From Tubulanus polymorphus (taxonomy: Eukaryota > Nemertea > Palaeonemertea > Tubulaniformes > Tubulanidae), in contig NC_134028.1 of the NCBI RefSeq assembly GCF_964204645.1, positions 25,394,153 to 25,458,152 on the forward strand: DNA of 64,000 bases, read 5' to 3'. Positions 11,457-22,572 of the stretch are shown here, piece after piece. The position numbers and the translations under genes were made by a program. The notes below the pieces were generated by a model. The model did not search any database. It was not told where the DNA came from and saw only the letters and a program-made list of their open reading frames with translations. Numbering within the stretch: the first letter of the stretch is position 1; every line of letters starts with the position of its first letter.

Positions 11457-12064
11457 CTCTCAAATCAAAAGATCAGACTTGAGCGGAGTCTACTGTACCA
11501 TCCAACTCAGATATCACTCTCAAGTCAAATGATCTGACTTGAGCGGAGTCTACTGTACCATCCAACTCAGATATCACTCTCCAGTCAAAAGATCAGACTT
11601 GAGCGGAGTCTACTGTACCATCCAACTCAGATATCACTCTCCAGTCAAAAGATCAGACTTGAGCGGAGTCTACTGTATCATCCAACTCAGATATCACTCT
11701 CCAGTCAAAAGATCAGACTTGAGGAGAGTCTACTGTACCATCCAACTCAGATATCACTCTCCAGTCAAAAGATCAGACTTGAGCGGAGTCTACTGTATCA
11801 TCCAACTCAGATATCACTCTCCAGTCAAAAGATCAGACTTGAGCGGAGTCTACTGTACCATCCAACTCAGATATCACTCTCCAGTCAAAAGATCAGACTT
11901 CAGCTGAGTCTACTGTACCATCCAACTCAGATATCACTCTCCAGTCAAAAGATCAGACTTGAGCGGAGTCTACTGTACCATCCAACTCAGATATCGCTCT
12001 CCAGTCAAAAGATCAGACTTGAGCGGAGTCTACCATCCAACTCAGATATCACTCTCCAGTCAAA
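11457..12064 (+). repeat. 60-bp satellite array
   Basis: About ten tandem copies of a 60-bp unit containing GAGCGGAGTCTACTGTACC, CATCCAACTCAGATATCAC and TCTCCAGTCAAAAGATCAG. Copies differ at one to four positions and the last is shortened. 60 is a multiple of three, so a 122-residue open frame of 20-residue repeats appears, but it has no coding context. The GAGTCTACTGTA core is shared with family C, immediately upstream. Confidence 0.95.
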
Positions 12065-12409
12065 AGAAATCTCAAGTCAGACAAATTTTTGCAGACTCAA
12101 GCGCAGTCTACTGATTAATAGATTGACTGAGACGTTGATCATTGTCGTTACGCTTGACGCGGACGACATTTGAAGAAGAAACGCGTCTAGTCAACGACGC
12201 ACGTGCGCAGTTCAGACCGACGAGAAAAAATTCTGCAGCAAAAATTATGCACATCTATGTCGATGGAGACGTAGCTCGGTATTTCCTGGTAAGCCTGTTG
12301 ATTGAGATTGCCGTTTGCTTCCTTAAATTATCAGGCATCACCATGGTAACCTGCCTGCTGGCTGGTTGCATGTTTGGACCCGGCATCATCGCTGCCTCTT
12401 CGTTCCCCT

Positions 12410-12541
12410 CGTCGTCGTCGTCATCGTACTGCCTGTGCTCCTCCTCTTTGCATTTCGTCGTATTATCCCTGCCATCATCGGCAGATAATGAATGTCACGT
12501 GTCCGCGCTGTGATTTTTCAGCGTTGTTGCCGCCGCTGTTG

Positions 12542-12580
<39 letters not shown>

Positions 12581-12584
12581 TTGC
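12410..12584. repeat. trinucleotide runs (CGT)n and (CTG)n
   Basis: A short (CGT)n run lies near 12410-12432 and a longer GTTGCTG/CTG run at about 12522-12584, separated by unique sequence. Frames through them give leucine or serine runs. I do not call them coding. Confidence 0.85.
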
Positions 12585-13991
12585 ACTCTTAAAGGTATCG
12601 ATATCTGATGGTTCGGGGGTCAACTATAATCGTTTTATCGATTTACGGCGTATGAACAGATATCATAATTCGTCCTTTCTGGAGCTGGCCTTCGACTGGG
12701 TGAACTTCGGTTCTCCTAGTTAGCTGACTACTGGTCGCGACTAAGGCAAAAAAATAATACCTCGTTTCTCCTAATGGGCGCATCGATACAATTACTCGGT
12801 CAAAATTTAGTTCATTTTCGATAAAGCTTTCTGAATCCAGCTTTCATCTTTATTTTTGCCCTCCCGCATGAAACTTGAAAGGTTTCAAATACTCGCTTAA
12901 TGACGTCATATTTTCTCGGGGAATTTTCTTATATAACTTGGAAAAATCAGCAAAAAATGGGAATTTGTGAATTGGTTTGAAAGTTGTCCTGGTGAACTTG
13001 GCGCGCACTCCTGTAATTACAAGATAAAACAGCTTGAATCATTCTTTCATCGGCGTTTCACGAGCCTTCCACCGAACCTGCCATATTTTTTTCCGAGGGT
13101 CACCCGGTATATTTCACCTTTTAGAAGGGAGAGTCACTTCTCTTCTTGTCTGCGAGAATCGAATTAAATCTTCATTGCGTAATACAATAACGTAATTTGC
13201 GTCTAAGACGTTTTTCTCTCTCTCTCGACCCGGTTTCAGTTGTCGTTGACATTTAATTTGTCTTTGTTATCGACGCGTTTTTAGCGCGCTTCCTATTTTG
13301 TCGACACCCTTCGTTTCTTATAGTCTTGCGCGTGCGATGTTCGTGAAATTCAGTCGCGAAAATTCATACGATCACCGCCGGTATCCGAGTTGCGCCCGCG
13401 GGCGATTCACATGGAATTTTCAGGTATGCAAGAGAAACTTTTTTCAACTGCTAGATGCTAACTTTAGGGGCAGCTCACGGTCGATGCAAGGTATGAATTC
13501 ATCGTTTTTGAGCCTTTCTTAAAGTTTTGGTCGGTGGACTCAGATAAAATGATAGGGGGGATTTTGATCGGGGGGCATGAAGATATTTGTAATAAATAGT
13601 TGAGACTATTTCCAGTCTTGATGAATATCATCGATAGAAACCCACAATTTCAATTTAAACAATTGCGGTTGTTATTTTCTCAAATTCCTGGAATGGAATC
13701 CTTCCACCCATCTTGAGAGTTTATTCGAAAATGACGGTTGTAGTTACAATTATAGTATGGTGTAAAATTAGCTAGAATTTTTAATGTAATTGCTATTGGT
13801 TACTTCATGTTTTCAATGAGGGCAACAATTCAAACTTAACCGTTTTTGGCTTAAACTTTTTCGTGAAACTGGACCCTGAAGGAATTTTTTTCGCGGATGA
13901 CAAAATCAGACAGAAGTTTCAACTCGGGAGAAAAACCAGGAATTATATTAACAGTATCTTTAACGATATGAAATAAGGGCAGATTTTATAG

Positions 13992-14240
13992 TTAGTCCTT
14001 GGAGTAATCAATGGTTAGTATATGTTGAAGGTAAATTAGTACGAGGATAAAGAATTTTGCGATTCTCTCAAAGTTAAAACGATGGCTGGTATCATAAGGG
14101 TGGCGCTTGGTTTGGCAATTGATAATGTCACGTTTATGTTCTTTAATGCGAGTGTCCGTCCGTCCTGTTTCTCCTGTTTCTCCTGTTTCTCCGATATATA
14201 TTTTTTTCAATAACACGACATGGGATCTTGGAAACACCAA
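13992..14240 (-). mobile_element. Penelope-like element fragment (GIY-YIG)
   Basis: On the - strand an 82-residue frame contains YIGETG, then two extra ETG triplets, then RTDTRIKEHKRD. 'YIGET(S/G)RT...R..EH' is the start of the GIY-YIG endonuclease found at the C-terminus of Penelope-like retroelements. The extra ETG copies come from a 9-bp tandem expansion. The frame then loses similarity, and no reverse transcriptase is recognisable nearby. It is a dead remnant. The assignment rests on this motif alone. Confidence 0.5.
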
Positions 14241-14757
14241 TTTAAATTAGTGAAGTCTCTTAATGAATATCATGCTAATTTTGAAATCTTGAAGAAAGGT
14301 TCGATTTTTTGCCACACTTGGCTAGCTGCGAATGATAGCAAGGGACAAGTCGCTCGGAAATTGGTTAAACATTAGACAGCGGATAATACCATAATAACAA
14401 TGAAGTTTTTAATCGTCTCTATGTCACTTGTTATAACGATCTTTGGAGCAACTGGTTCCAGAACTCGTGATAATCGGGACAATGAACGAAATTTTTGTCC
14501 TAATTGGGAATTCGAAAAAAAAACACAATCGTTATTTATGATCAGATAATCGACGGGATGATCAACTGAATTTGTGTCGTAATCTGCAATCATCATCGAT
14601 CAGGACAACAGGAGGAAGTTTTCCTGATCTGAGATTCAGAATTTTGGTGGCATTGCGAGTGATGGTAGGGTTCACTTCACTGAATAGTAAGCCTACATTC
14701 ATCAATCCCTGATGGGAACGATTCATGATGCTGTTAGTGAGGCTGGAAGCTATCAGT

Positions 14758-14758
14758 G

Positions 14759-14792
<34 letters not shown>

Positions 14793-14826
14793 ACGGCTGC
14801 TGCTGCTGCTGCTCCGGCTGCTGCTG
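14758..14826. repeat. (CTG)n microsatellite
   Basis: About 70 bp of CTG with CGG/CCG interruptions. Overlapping frames give poly-Leu or poly-Ala, which I attribute to the repeat. Confidence 0.9.
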
Positions 14827-14899
14827 GTTGGCGGTGGTTATGCACTCATTCTCTATCTCTACCTTCCATCTCTCTCTCTCAGTCGGAGTCTGTTGATCA

Positions 14900-15088
14900 T
14901 GCAACAGGCAAGCGTTGTGCAGCCGTTAGGTAGATGCAGTCCATCAGTGCGTCTGTCCGGGATCATTCTGCTCAGAGGCTGCCGCCGCTGCCGATGCTGC
15001 TGTTACCCAGCGCTAGCTGCTGCATAGTCTCTGGCTGTGACGGCGTATGTTAGTATATACCTGGATGAAGACATCGTCCAGTTCTACG
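14900..15088 (+). other. candidate non-coding exon
   Basis: GC-richer sequence ends in CTACG followed by GTAAGTC at 15089, a near-perfect donor, and then a pyrimidine-rich stretch. It could be a 5' UTR exon of the downstream zinc finger gene. It has no supported start codon, acceptor or similarity, so this is a guess from composition and donor quality. Confidence 0.2.
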
Positions 15089-15439
15089 GTAAGTCTTCCA
15101 TCTCTTTCTCTCTCTCTCTTTTTATGAGCGTTATCTTATATTTTTTGTTGGGAAGTTTTTACGATTCGTTCGTCGGTTCTCCCCGTCCGCAGACATGATA
15201 TTCATTCAAAAAAAGACCCGACGACTTCAAACATTCTCGTTTATGAATGAGAGATACTTATACAATCTATAGCGAGATTGTTTTACGATTCTGTACGCCG
15301 CTGGAGGGTGATATGATAGCCCCACCGCTCGCTGTGTATGAAATTAGAGATATTATTCGCGGGTGATATTTTCCGATTCCTTTCACTTCTTATAACTTGT
15401 ACGTGGTGGTTTTTTAGGTCGGTATTTTTTTTCAAATTT

Positions 15440-15535
15440 CTGTTGCGTGCTGGGCAGGGATTCGAACCTGATGGTAATTGAGACTTGCCGTGGTACGAAA
15501 CCCTGCCACACTAGACCCAGTGCCCAGCTACATAT
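15440..15535 (-). repeat. tRNA B-box-like repeat
   Basis: The reverse complement contains CATCAGGTTCGAATCCC, matching the RNA polymerase III B box (GGTTCGAATCC), and CCTGCCCAGC. Related pieces are at 23815-24035 and 31570-31720. Likely part of a tRNA-derived SINE family. Confidence 0.5.
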
Positions 15536-15960
15536 GCCGCTTAGATGATGTCATTATTTACCAATCAGTAATCCGGTTTTTTTGTCCCGGTTTTTCCAGT
15601 TACAGTTTATCCGTGATATTGCCTTTATTTTCATTGAACTTCCATCCAGATTTTCAGCCTCTCACTTCAGAAATTAGTCAAATCAATCAAATATGGAATC
15701 TGGATACACACTAGCGACACCTGGTGGATACACGTGGAATCCACAGTTGAGTGCGGAATTCTCATTTTTTTGAGTTCTGCAACATCTTTGATATAATTTC
15801 ACTGATTTGATGATGTTTAATTTCATTTTTTTAACATTTAAGAAACAGAAATTAAAAGATAAACAGTAAATTTTCATTTGCGTTTCTGCTGAGATTCAGT
15901 TAAAATCTTGAAACGTTCAAAGAATTTACATCGCGTGTTTGTTTCATGAGCTTCTAATGC

Positions 15961-16220
15961 AGGGCGACCACTGACCTGGAAAACCTGAAAAATTCAAGAA
16001 AAACTCCCGGGGAATTTGACAATTTTTGTAAATGAACCGGGAATTTGGATAATGCTTTTGAACACATGTTTCTTTATCAGTTCGTTATTCAATGAAAAAT
16101 CAATGTATTGTAACATTTTGGACCGAGAAATACTTAGGATTTACCCGGGAAATTTTGTTAAATCGTGTGGAAAAATCAAGGAAAACTCAAGGGATTTGTA
16201 AATGGGCGGAAAGTGGCCGC
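15961..16220 (+). repeat. dispersed 'CCACTGACCTGGAA' repeat
   Basis: Begins GACCACTGACCTGGAAAACC and shares 'ttcaatgaaaaatcaatg', 'gaccgagaaatac' and a closing 'aatgggcggaaagtggccgc' with the other copies. Confidence 0.65.
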
Positions 16221-16744
16221 TCTTATTGTAATAATTGAGTACACATCAGTCTACCAGAAAACGCTCCTTGAGTCCTTGATAACTTCTTTAGCTCGAAGCA
16301 ATATTTCAAGGACCGCAAAATCTGTTCTAAATTTGAGAAATTGCTCTGAAAAGATGTCACTTCCCATAACCCTGTGTATGTGGAATTAACTGCGTCAAAA
16401 ACACGCAGGACGCCTGAGGGCTCGAAGTCATGCTGAAATGTCGGACATTACCTTCAGGGTGCCACGGGATAATTAGGCTGTGAGAGTTTATTTCATGGAT
16501 TAGAGGGTAAGATTGATGTGAGGATTGAAAAAGTCGCAAAAATCATAGAATTTGATTTTTTTTTGTAAAAGAGAAAAAAAATGTGATGAATTTCACAATT
16601 GTTTGAAAATTTGTGTACGAGAAATATTCGATGTTTACCGGTGGGATGAACGGTATTTTTGTTTGGGGTCACATTAGAGCCGAGTTTGGTAATGTACCCC
16701 AAATTGAGCTAAATATTACTGAAGAACAATTCTCAACTATTTTG

Positions 16745-17135
16745 CAGGGTCTCTACAACTCATTGATTCCTTAAATGCTTTTAAAGGTGCCAGAAACTCC
16801 ATAAATTCAAACAAAATGCCCGAAACTTCTTTGAAACTCCTTCGATTCTGAGAAATAGGCAACTAAGATTTTTTACTACGACTAAATCAGTACAATTCGA
16901 ACCAGGGACATGGTTACCCCATTAGGCGGTTGCCGAAATTAGAAACCAAGTTTAGTGGATAAGATTTGCTTATAAAACTTTGGAATTAACGGTTTACTGA
17001 GATAAACAATACTGATTTAGGAGGAGTTTACAGTAATTAGGATATGAAATTGATGCAAGCACTTCCTTGAAATTTGAAAATTTTTTCCTTTAAAACTCCT
17101 TGAATCCCAGGAATGACTTATCCGTGGGGACCCTG
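16745..17135 (+). mobile_element. hAT-like repeat, family C, most complete copy
   Basis: Left end CAGGGTCTCTACAACTC. The right end reads GGAATGACTTATCCGTGGGG then ACCCTG, so the termini are imperfect inverted repeats. The interior has two 'gaaactcc' blocks, 'ttagaaaccaagttta' and GGAGGAGTTTACAGTAATTA. About 390 bp, non-coding. Confidence 0.7.
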
Positions 17136-18904
17136 AATTAATAAGCAGACTTTAAGTATCCGTTCCTGTAAGTTTGGCACGAAGCTTCTGAACCGATGAG
17201 TTGAAATGTCGGTGTAAACGTATGCAACATCGACGTGAAGAAAATCAGGAGCTATTTTCGTGAGAAATCAATGATATATTGATGAATAAGTAGCGTTTGC
17301 ATCTCGGCCCCCGATGATGCTGGAATGTTGAGCTGCAGAGATATTTACTCCGGTAAGCTTCAGGTACTCTCACACGCACACACGGCTCCTCTCAGCTGCT
17401 GCATCAGCACCATCTCTACCATCATCATCATCATCAGCATCATTGATCCGAAAATATTCTCCGCAAAAAGAGAGCTGGAAAGAAAATTCGGCTTTTTATC
17501 TTCGCGGGGTTTGTGTTATTCCGACGCGCGAGCTACGGCGGAAATTATCCGCGCTCGAAAATAAGCGCCCGGTGTCATGTCTCGAGAGCATTTCTAACAA
17601 CCAAAAAACCGCAAGTCTTTCGGTGAAAATGTGTCGCTATTGTCTGATTTTCCAGAAAAATGTTCTCGATGCTGCATTCGACGCATTTGTGACATCGTTA
17701 TGAGATTGAAACGTGTTTATCCGTGAACAATGGAAATAAATAGAAATCCAACAATTTGAAGACTGAAAATCAAACACTTTTTATATATATTCCTGAAGAT
17801 GACTATAGATATAGTCAAAATGTCGAATTGATAAATCATTAGCTGAAAGGAAACTTTTCGGACTTCATCTTTCTCGTTTTATTAGTGTGGTATTTTCTAT
17901 ATATCGTCACAATACGGAATAGTGTTTCATCAATTGGTTGCCACAACTTTTCTTCAGCTGTCGTCCTATTCCACCTGATGATTAGCCTTTTGCACACGGC
18001 ATTTATTAACACGAAACAGAAATGTTTTTCCGGCTTGTTTCTTGACTGTGCTCATCGCTGTGAAACCTGAAACATGAAGCATGAAAGGTTTATTGAATGA
18101 AACGCTGTTTTACCTGAACCAGTGTCAAATTGTTTTTGTGCCCAAGCCAATCATTCGTAGTGGCACCAAATCCCTATTTGACACTGACCAAATTTGGCCC
18201 AACAAAAAAATGTTGCACCAGGCCCGTACCAAATTTTAGCAAGGGTCCAATAATTGTGCGCAACCGAGCATGGTTTTGGAACTAACTCGCCTCACTTGCC
18301 ACGGTATCATTTTTATAGCGTTTCAGTAAGGAGTGAGACCACGTGAAACGAGCTCTGAAATTAGATGCCGACCAAATTAGGGTCTCGTCTGGGCCGGTTT
18401 GAATCGGGTCGAATCGTCTGCGCGCGACCGCGGCTCGTATCAGACTCTGTGACATCAATCTGTCAATTCTGCGTGATGACAAAAATATTACGACATAGAA
18501 AAATGGCCGATTTCCTGGTAGTAGTATCCGATCATGCGGCATTCATAGACTGCTGATAGATAGAGTATAGCCGCACTGTTCGCCAGACCTGATTGATGAT
18601 CTAAACAAATCAACCGCGGCTTCGATACTAATTAAGTCTTATTAAGCAATGAAGATCGAATGTCAATTTAATTCGAATGAAAATTACGCCGCCTTAGGGA
18701 GCTATAAATCATCTCGGAATTCGGTCTCGTCTATTAACGAGGAACCCGGAAACGGTAACAATCGGTCGTTTGTATTTGAATCAACTCATTCATTGTTAAC
18801 GTTTAACAGTCGATATTATGTTCAGTTATTCGTCATCCTCAATTATCCGCTGAAAAGACATTCGTCCCGAGTGTCTTGGATAATGGATGGTGGCGATTTA
18901 TTAA

Positions 18905-19025
18905 ACATAATTTTTGGGAAAACTCAGACGACGCTATTGACCACGCGTTTCTTTTATCAATACGTGATTCAATGAAAAATGAATGAACCGTTACATCTTA
19001 AACCTAGAAATTTCTCAGATTCACT
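18905..19025 (+). repeat. partial dispersed 'ACCTGGAA'-family repeat
   Basis: Shares 'cgtgattcaatgaaaaatgaatgaa' style sequence and 'aaacctagaaatttctcag' with 9852-10057. It ends about 100 bp before the zinc finger exon. Confidence 0.5.
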
Positions 19026-19133
19026 CACTTCAATCGTAGAACAAGTCAGTGTGAAAACTTTGAAAATGAACTTATTTCAACTGTTACTCTTTTTACTTTG
19101 ACTAATCTATATTTTTTGGTTTTATATTTGCAG

Positions 19134-20549
19134 CTGCATCAGCGAACGCACAGTGGCGAAAAACCGTACAAATGTGAATACTGCTCGAAGAGTTTCACGC
19201 AGAATGGATCGCTTAACCGTCATAAACTCAACAACCATAACATTATGACCAAACGACAATGGCAAAATCGGAGGCTACTCGATATCCCGACGGCTGTTCA
19301 AGACAACGGAACCGTGTTCCGACCGAGTGAATCGGCGAGTTTCACGGCGAACGCGCTCAGCGTCACCGGTTCGTTACCGCCGCATTTCTCGGTGGGAGCG
19401 GCGTCTGCCGTCGTAGCGCCGTCCGCGTCAACCACGTCGGTGGCGGCGATCGCGGCGCAAACGTTCGGAGATATGTCGCAGATCACGCGCTACATGCAGG
19501 CATACCAGAACGCGAACGTCTCGGCGCAACACCCGACCGATTACAGCACGACGTCGTCTGCTAAACCGATCGACGCGTCTGCTTGGATGATACACAAAAC
19601 GAGCTCGTCGTTTGAAACGGCAGACGTCGTCAACGAACTAGAAATAATCAACAAAAACGATCTGAATCATCTTCACCACCATCATCATCATCATCAACAA
19701 CATCATCTTCATCATCAACAGCAACAACGTCGGCATTCGTTGCATTCGCCGACGACGTCTTTATCGTCGGAGCTAGCTCCCGTGGCTGCGCGGTCGCCTC
19801 CCACTCCGACACGCGGGAAAGACAGTCCGATTTATTCGTCGTCGAAAGATATCGGTAATTACGACGAGAGTATGGACACGCGACCGGCCGGAATGTCGAG
19901 TCCGAACGATTACCTCGAGAAAAAGGAAGCGGAACGTTCAGACGTGATGTTCATCAGTCACGAATACGCCGGCGATTCACCCGACGTAAGACAGCGTAAC
20001 GGCGGCTCCGGCAGCGGCGACCGCGATCGTTTCAATTCTAGTCAGTCGGCCGAGAGCGGGTATATGAGCCCGCATACGAATACAGATACGGACGATAATA
20101 ACAGCATGGCGCCCGACGGGCACACAACGTCGACCGAGCAGGCGGTCGTACCGGCCGTGCGCACGATCAGCTCGCTACCGCGTATCACCGACCCGATCAA
20201 ACGACTCGGGCAGAAATCGCGTTCGGGCTCGCGCGAGAAACTCAGTTTGGACCAGACGATCTCGCGTCTGAGCGGGCGTATGTCGGTCGACAGTTCGTTG
20301 ATGAGCACGCCTCCGCCGCCGCTGAAAGCGCTGAACGACTACTCTACGCACGAACTGTTGAGTCATCTACGCGTGAAAGGCAAAGCGCATCACTGCGAAC
20401 ACTGTCAGATCTATTTCATCGACGCGGCGATGTACTACCTGCACCGCGGTACGCACGACCCGCACAATCCGTACATGTGCAGTCTGTGCGGCTTCCACGC
20501 GAAAGACAAGTACGAATTTTCGTCGCATTTTTTAGAGCATAGCAAATGA
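19134..20549 (+). CDS. Ikaros/Hunchback-type C2H2 zinc finger factor, terminal exon
   Basis: The exon begins in phase 0 after a TTTGCAG acceptor at 19133 and encodes 471 residues before TGA. It opens inside a zinc finger ([12 protein letters not shown] linker), followed by one full finger (C14, C17, H30, H35). A long low-complexity middle follows: Ser/Thr/Pro-rich, a His/Gln run near residues 191-215 and an acidic [13 protein letters not shown] segment. The end is a finger pair: C421, C424, H437, H441 and C449, C452, H465, H469. The CEHC...MYYLHRG and CSLCG...YEFSSH pattern is that of the Ikaros/Hunchback dimerisation fingers, which in the family mediate protein-protein contact, while N-terminal fingers bind DNA. 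'YEFSSH' favours Ikaros, but the last spacing (H-X3-H) is shorter than Ikaros's. Likely a nuclear transcription regulator. Upstream exons are not identified. The exon is clearly richer in GC than its flanks. Confidence 0.85.
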   Translation: MHQRTHSGEKPYKCEYCSKSFTQNGSLNRHKLNNHNIMTKRQWQNRRLLDIPTAVQDNGTVFRPSESASFTANALSVTGSLPPHFSVGAASAVVAPSASTTSVAAIAAQTFGDMSQITRYMQAYQNANVSAQHPTDYSTTSSAKPIDASAWMIHKTSSSFETADVVNELEIINKNDLNHLHHHHHHHQQHHLHHQQQQRRHSLHSPTTSLSSELAPVAARSPPTPTRGKDSPIYSSSKDIGNYDESMDTRPAGMSSPNDYLEKKEAERSDVMFISHEYAGDSPDVRQRNGGSGSGDRDRFNSSQSAESGYMSPHTNTDTDDNNSMAPDGHTTSTEQAVVPAVRTISSLPRITDPIKRLGQKSRSGSREKLSLDQTISRLSGRMSVDSSLMSTPPPPLKALNDYSTHELLSHLRVKGKAHHCEHCQIYFIDAAMYYLHRGTHDPHNPYMCSLCGFHAKDKYEFSSHFLEHSK

Positions 20550-21665
20550 ACGTCGGTGATTTTACACTGACTGACGAGAAAAACAAGTATTGGAAACCAC
20601 CCGCGCCGGAACTTCCCGCGGAGACCACCCGCGCCGGAATATCCCGCGGAGACCGTATTCATTATTTTTTATACGTTTTACATAGTTCCCGCAGTACCGG
20701 GAAATCGGGGATTTCGAAATCATATTTCGCGGTTTTAAAATATTTGGGATCGAAATTCCTCTAATCCGGGAAATATATAAGAAATTCGTGGAGCATAGAT
20801 CTGGGATTTGAATTCCTTACACATGGGTCACTTTCTTGAAAATCATCTTTATCAGCCAGTTACCATTAAAAACTCTCTTAGTAAGGTGATATCTGTTCAG
20901 TTTTACGAAGCCCCATTCCGATAAATCACCCATGTACTACTTGGTAATTTTATGTATGTGTAACTGTGGGAACAATAATTTCAGTACCTGACTAATGAGG
21001 TGATAGGCTTATAAGTTACTCTTCCACGGGCCGGGAAGGGGGTGGTTGTTGAAAGGGATGCCCGGTTTAGCCGGTGTTGTGAAAATCTAGATTTATTTCC
21101 AGTATCAGTTGTTATTGAATTATTAGTATTTAGTAGAGATCTCAAGGTCGTTCGAAGTGATAATGTCGATAACGATTATCGTTTATGATATATACGTTAA
21201 TTAGCTGTGATTTTGAGAGAGTTCTAATTATCATTAACGCGATCGAGAATTTGAATTGTTGCCGTAGCCGTCGTCGTCGTAGCGACGTTGCGCTGTTTGT
21301 TGCTTTCTACAAATTTTAACCAATTTAACGTTTGACGAATCGAATTGTTGTTTTTACCGTGTGATATATTTGAAAGAAAAAAAAAACGACAATTTACTGT
21401 TTGTAAATTATATGAACATTGTTAATTTATAATCTATGAAACTCGTTATGTTTTCACCCGCCGTTCAAATTCGTAAATTCGTCTCTACTTTTTTTTTGCG
21501 GCGGTACGATATTCGACCTTACGCGACCGTTTTGATCGGATGCGATTTATATTCGCGTTGAATGATCGTCTGATACGCCATCTAGCGATAGAAATAGAAA
21601 TGTCGGGGTTGAAGTATGTGCGTGTATATGAGGGCATTTTAAAGGTGAATCAGTTCGGCGAACTG

Positions 21666-21800
21666 AGCCCCGATCCTGTTTTCGGGGCTTATCACCTTCG
21701 TGGTACCCTCGGCCCCGATCCTGCATTCGGGGCTTATCACCTTCCGTGGTACCCTCGGCCCCGATCCCGCATTCGGGGCTTATCACCTTCCGTTGTACCC
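21666..21800. repeat. 46-bp tandem repeat, three copies
   Basis: Three copies of a unit containing GCCCCGATCCTGCATTCGGG, GCTTATCACCTTCCGTGG and TACCCTCG. Each unit itself has CCCCGA...TCGGGG, able to fold into a small stem. It lies 1.1 kb after the zinc finger stop codon. Confidence 0.9.
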
Positions 21801-22400
21801 TGTGCGCGTGAGTTAAAACTGTCTGTGCCAAAAACATAACCATGAAATGATAACGCACATCACGCGGTGTGCGAATTGTGTTTTTCGTTATCTAGTTGTC
21901 TGCATTTCAAAAAAAAAATGTTCTAAGCATTTATGTACGTCGATATTTTCTTGTACTATAGTTTAGTAGAACATGCATTTTTGTTTTTTATTCAAAGTCA
22001 AATTCCTACGTGTTTCAGATATGTATTAGAGTGCATTTCGTATAGGGAGCGCTGCCAAAACTGTGTTCGTCCCGATGTTGTTGTTATTATTTTTTTTTCA
22101 ATTCGGACACCCGAGAATCGGCGTGCGGTATACAGAATGGGCAGTTAGTTCCTTCAACCGACCATCTTGAAAATAACGATTAAAATGACGTATTATATGA
22201 ATCGTTTAGAGAGTATATTTTTTAGATATTTTGTATACAGCATGAATATAGATAATGAGCACAGTGAAACTCGGTGATGTCGTCATAGTCGGGACAGTTG
22301 TTAGGTCAATGATCCGAACAATGACTTACACTTAGTAACGGTCAATCGTGATGCGTTCTAGAGAAGTTGCGTTGAACTGGTGTCGAATCAGTGTTACATA

Positions 22401-22572
22401 AAGATAGACAGTACTTTAAAGGTTAACTAGATTTATTTAGAGTACGAGCTTTCGCTTCTAGTGCATATAGAAGATTCATCGGGTAAATTAGTGATGAAGC
22501 TACTACATGCACTAGTAGCGAAAGCTAGTACTCTGAAGAAATCTAGTTAACCTTCAAAGTACTGTCTATCTT
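22401..22572. repeat. long inverted repeat / hairpin
   Basis: Left arm 22401-22466 starts AAGATAGACAGTACTTT. Right arm 22506-22572 ends AAAGTACTGTCTATCTT. The arms are complementary along about 66 bp with few mismatches, around a loop of about 39 nt. It has no coding capacity and lacks a second copy in the window. Confidence 0.9.

Larger units (their letters stand above)
7736..19133. other. intron or intergenic sequence upstream of the zinc finger exon
   Basis: No other zinc finger exon was found, so the exons encoding the N-terminal fingers of the 19134 gene lie in undetected short exons here or left of the window. Two sites have good donor consensus after GC-richer sequence (15088 and 17352). 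A GC-richer, apparently unique block lies around 9480-9850. The rest is dispersed repeats, listed separately. Confidence 0.5.

Noticed and set aside
11539-11907. 122-residue open frame with 20-residue repeats
   Set aside because: It is the 60-bp satellite read in frame; no start context, splice sites or protein similarity.
12142-12592. Overlapping open frames of 123 and 72 residues
   Set aside because: Much of their length is the CGT and CTG runs, and neither resembles a known protein.
14712-15027. Poly-Ala and poly-Leu frames
   Set aside because: Two frames of the same CTG microsatellite; no sign of selection for either.
17443-17703. Open frame with a CRYC motif that might be a missing zinc finger exon
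   Set aside because: The residues after it do not give a C2H2 pattern, and the borders are not in phase with the exon at 19134.
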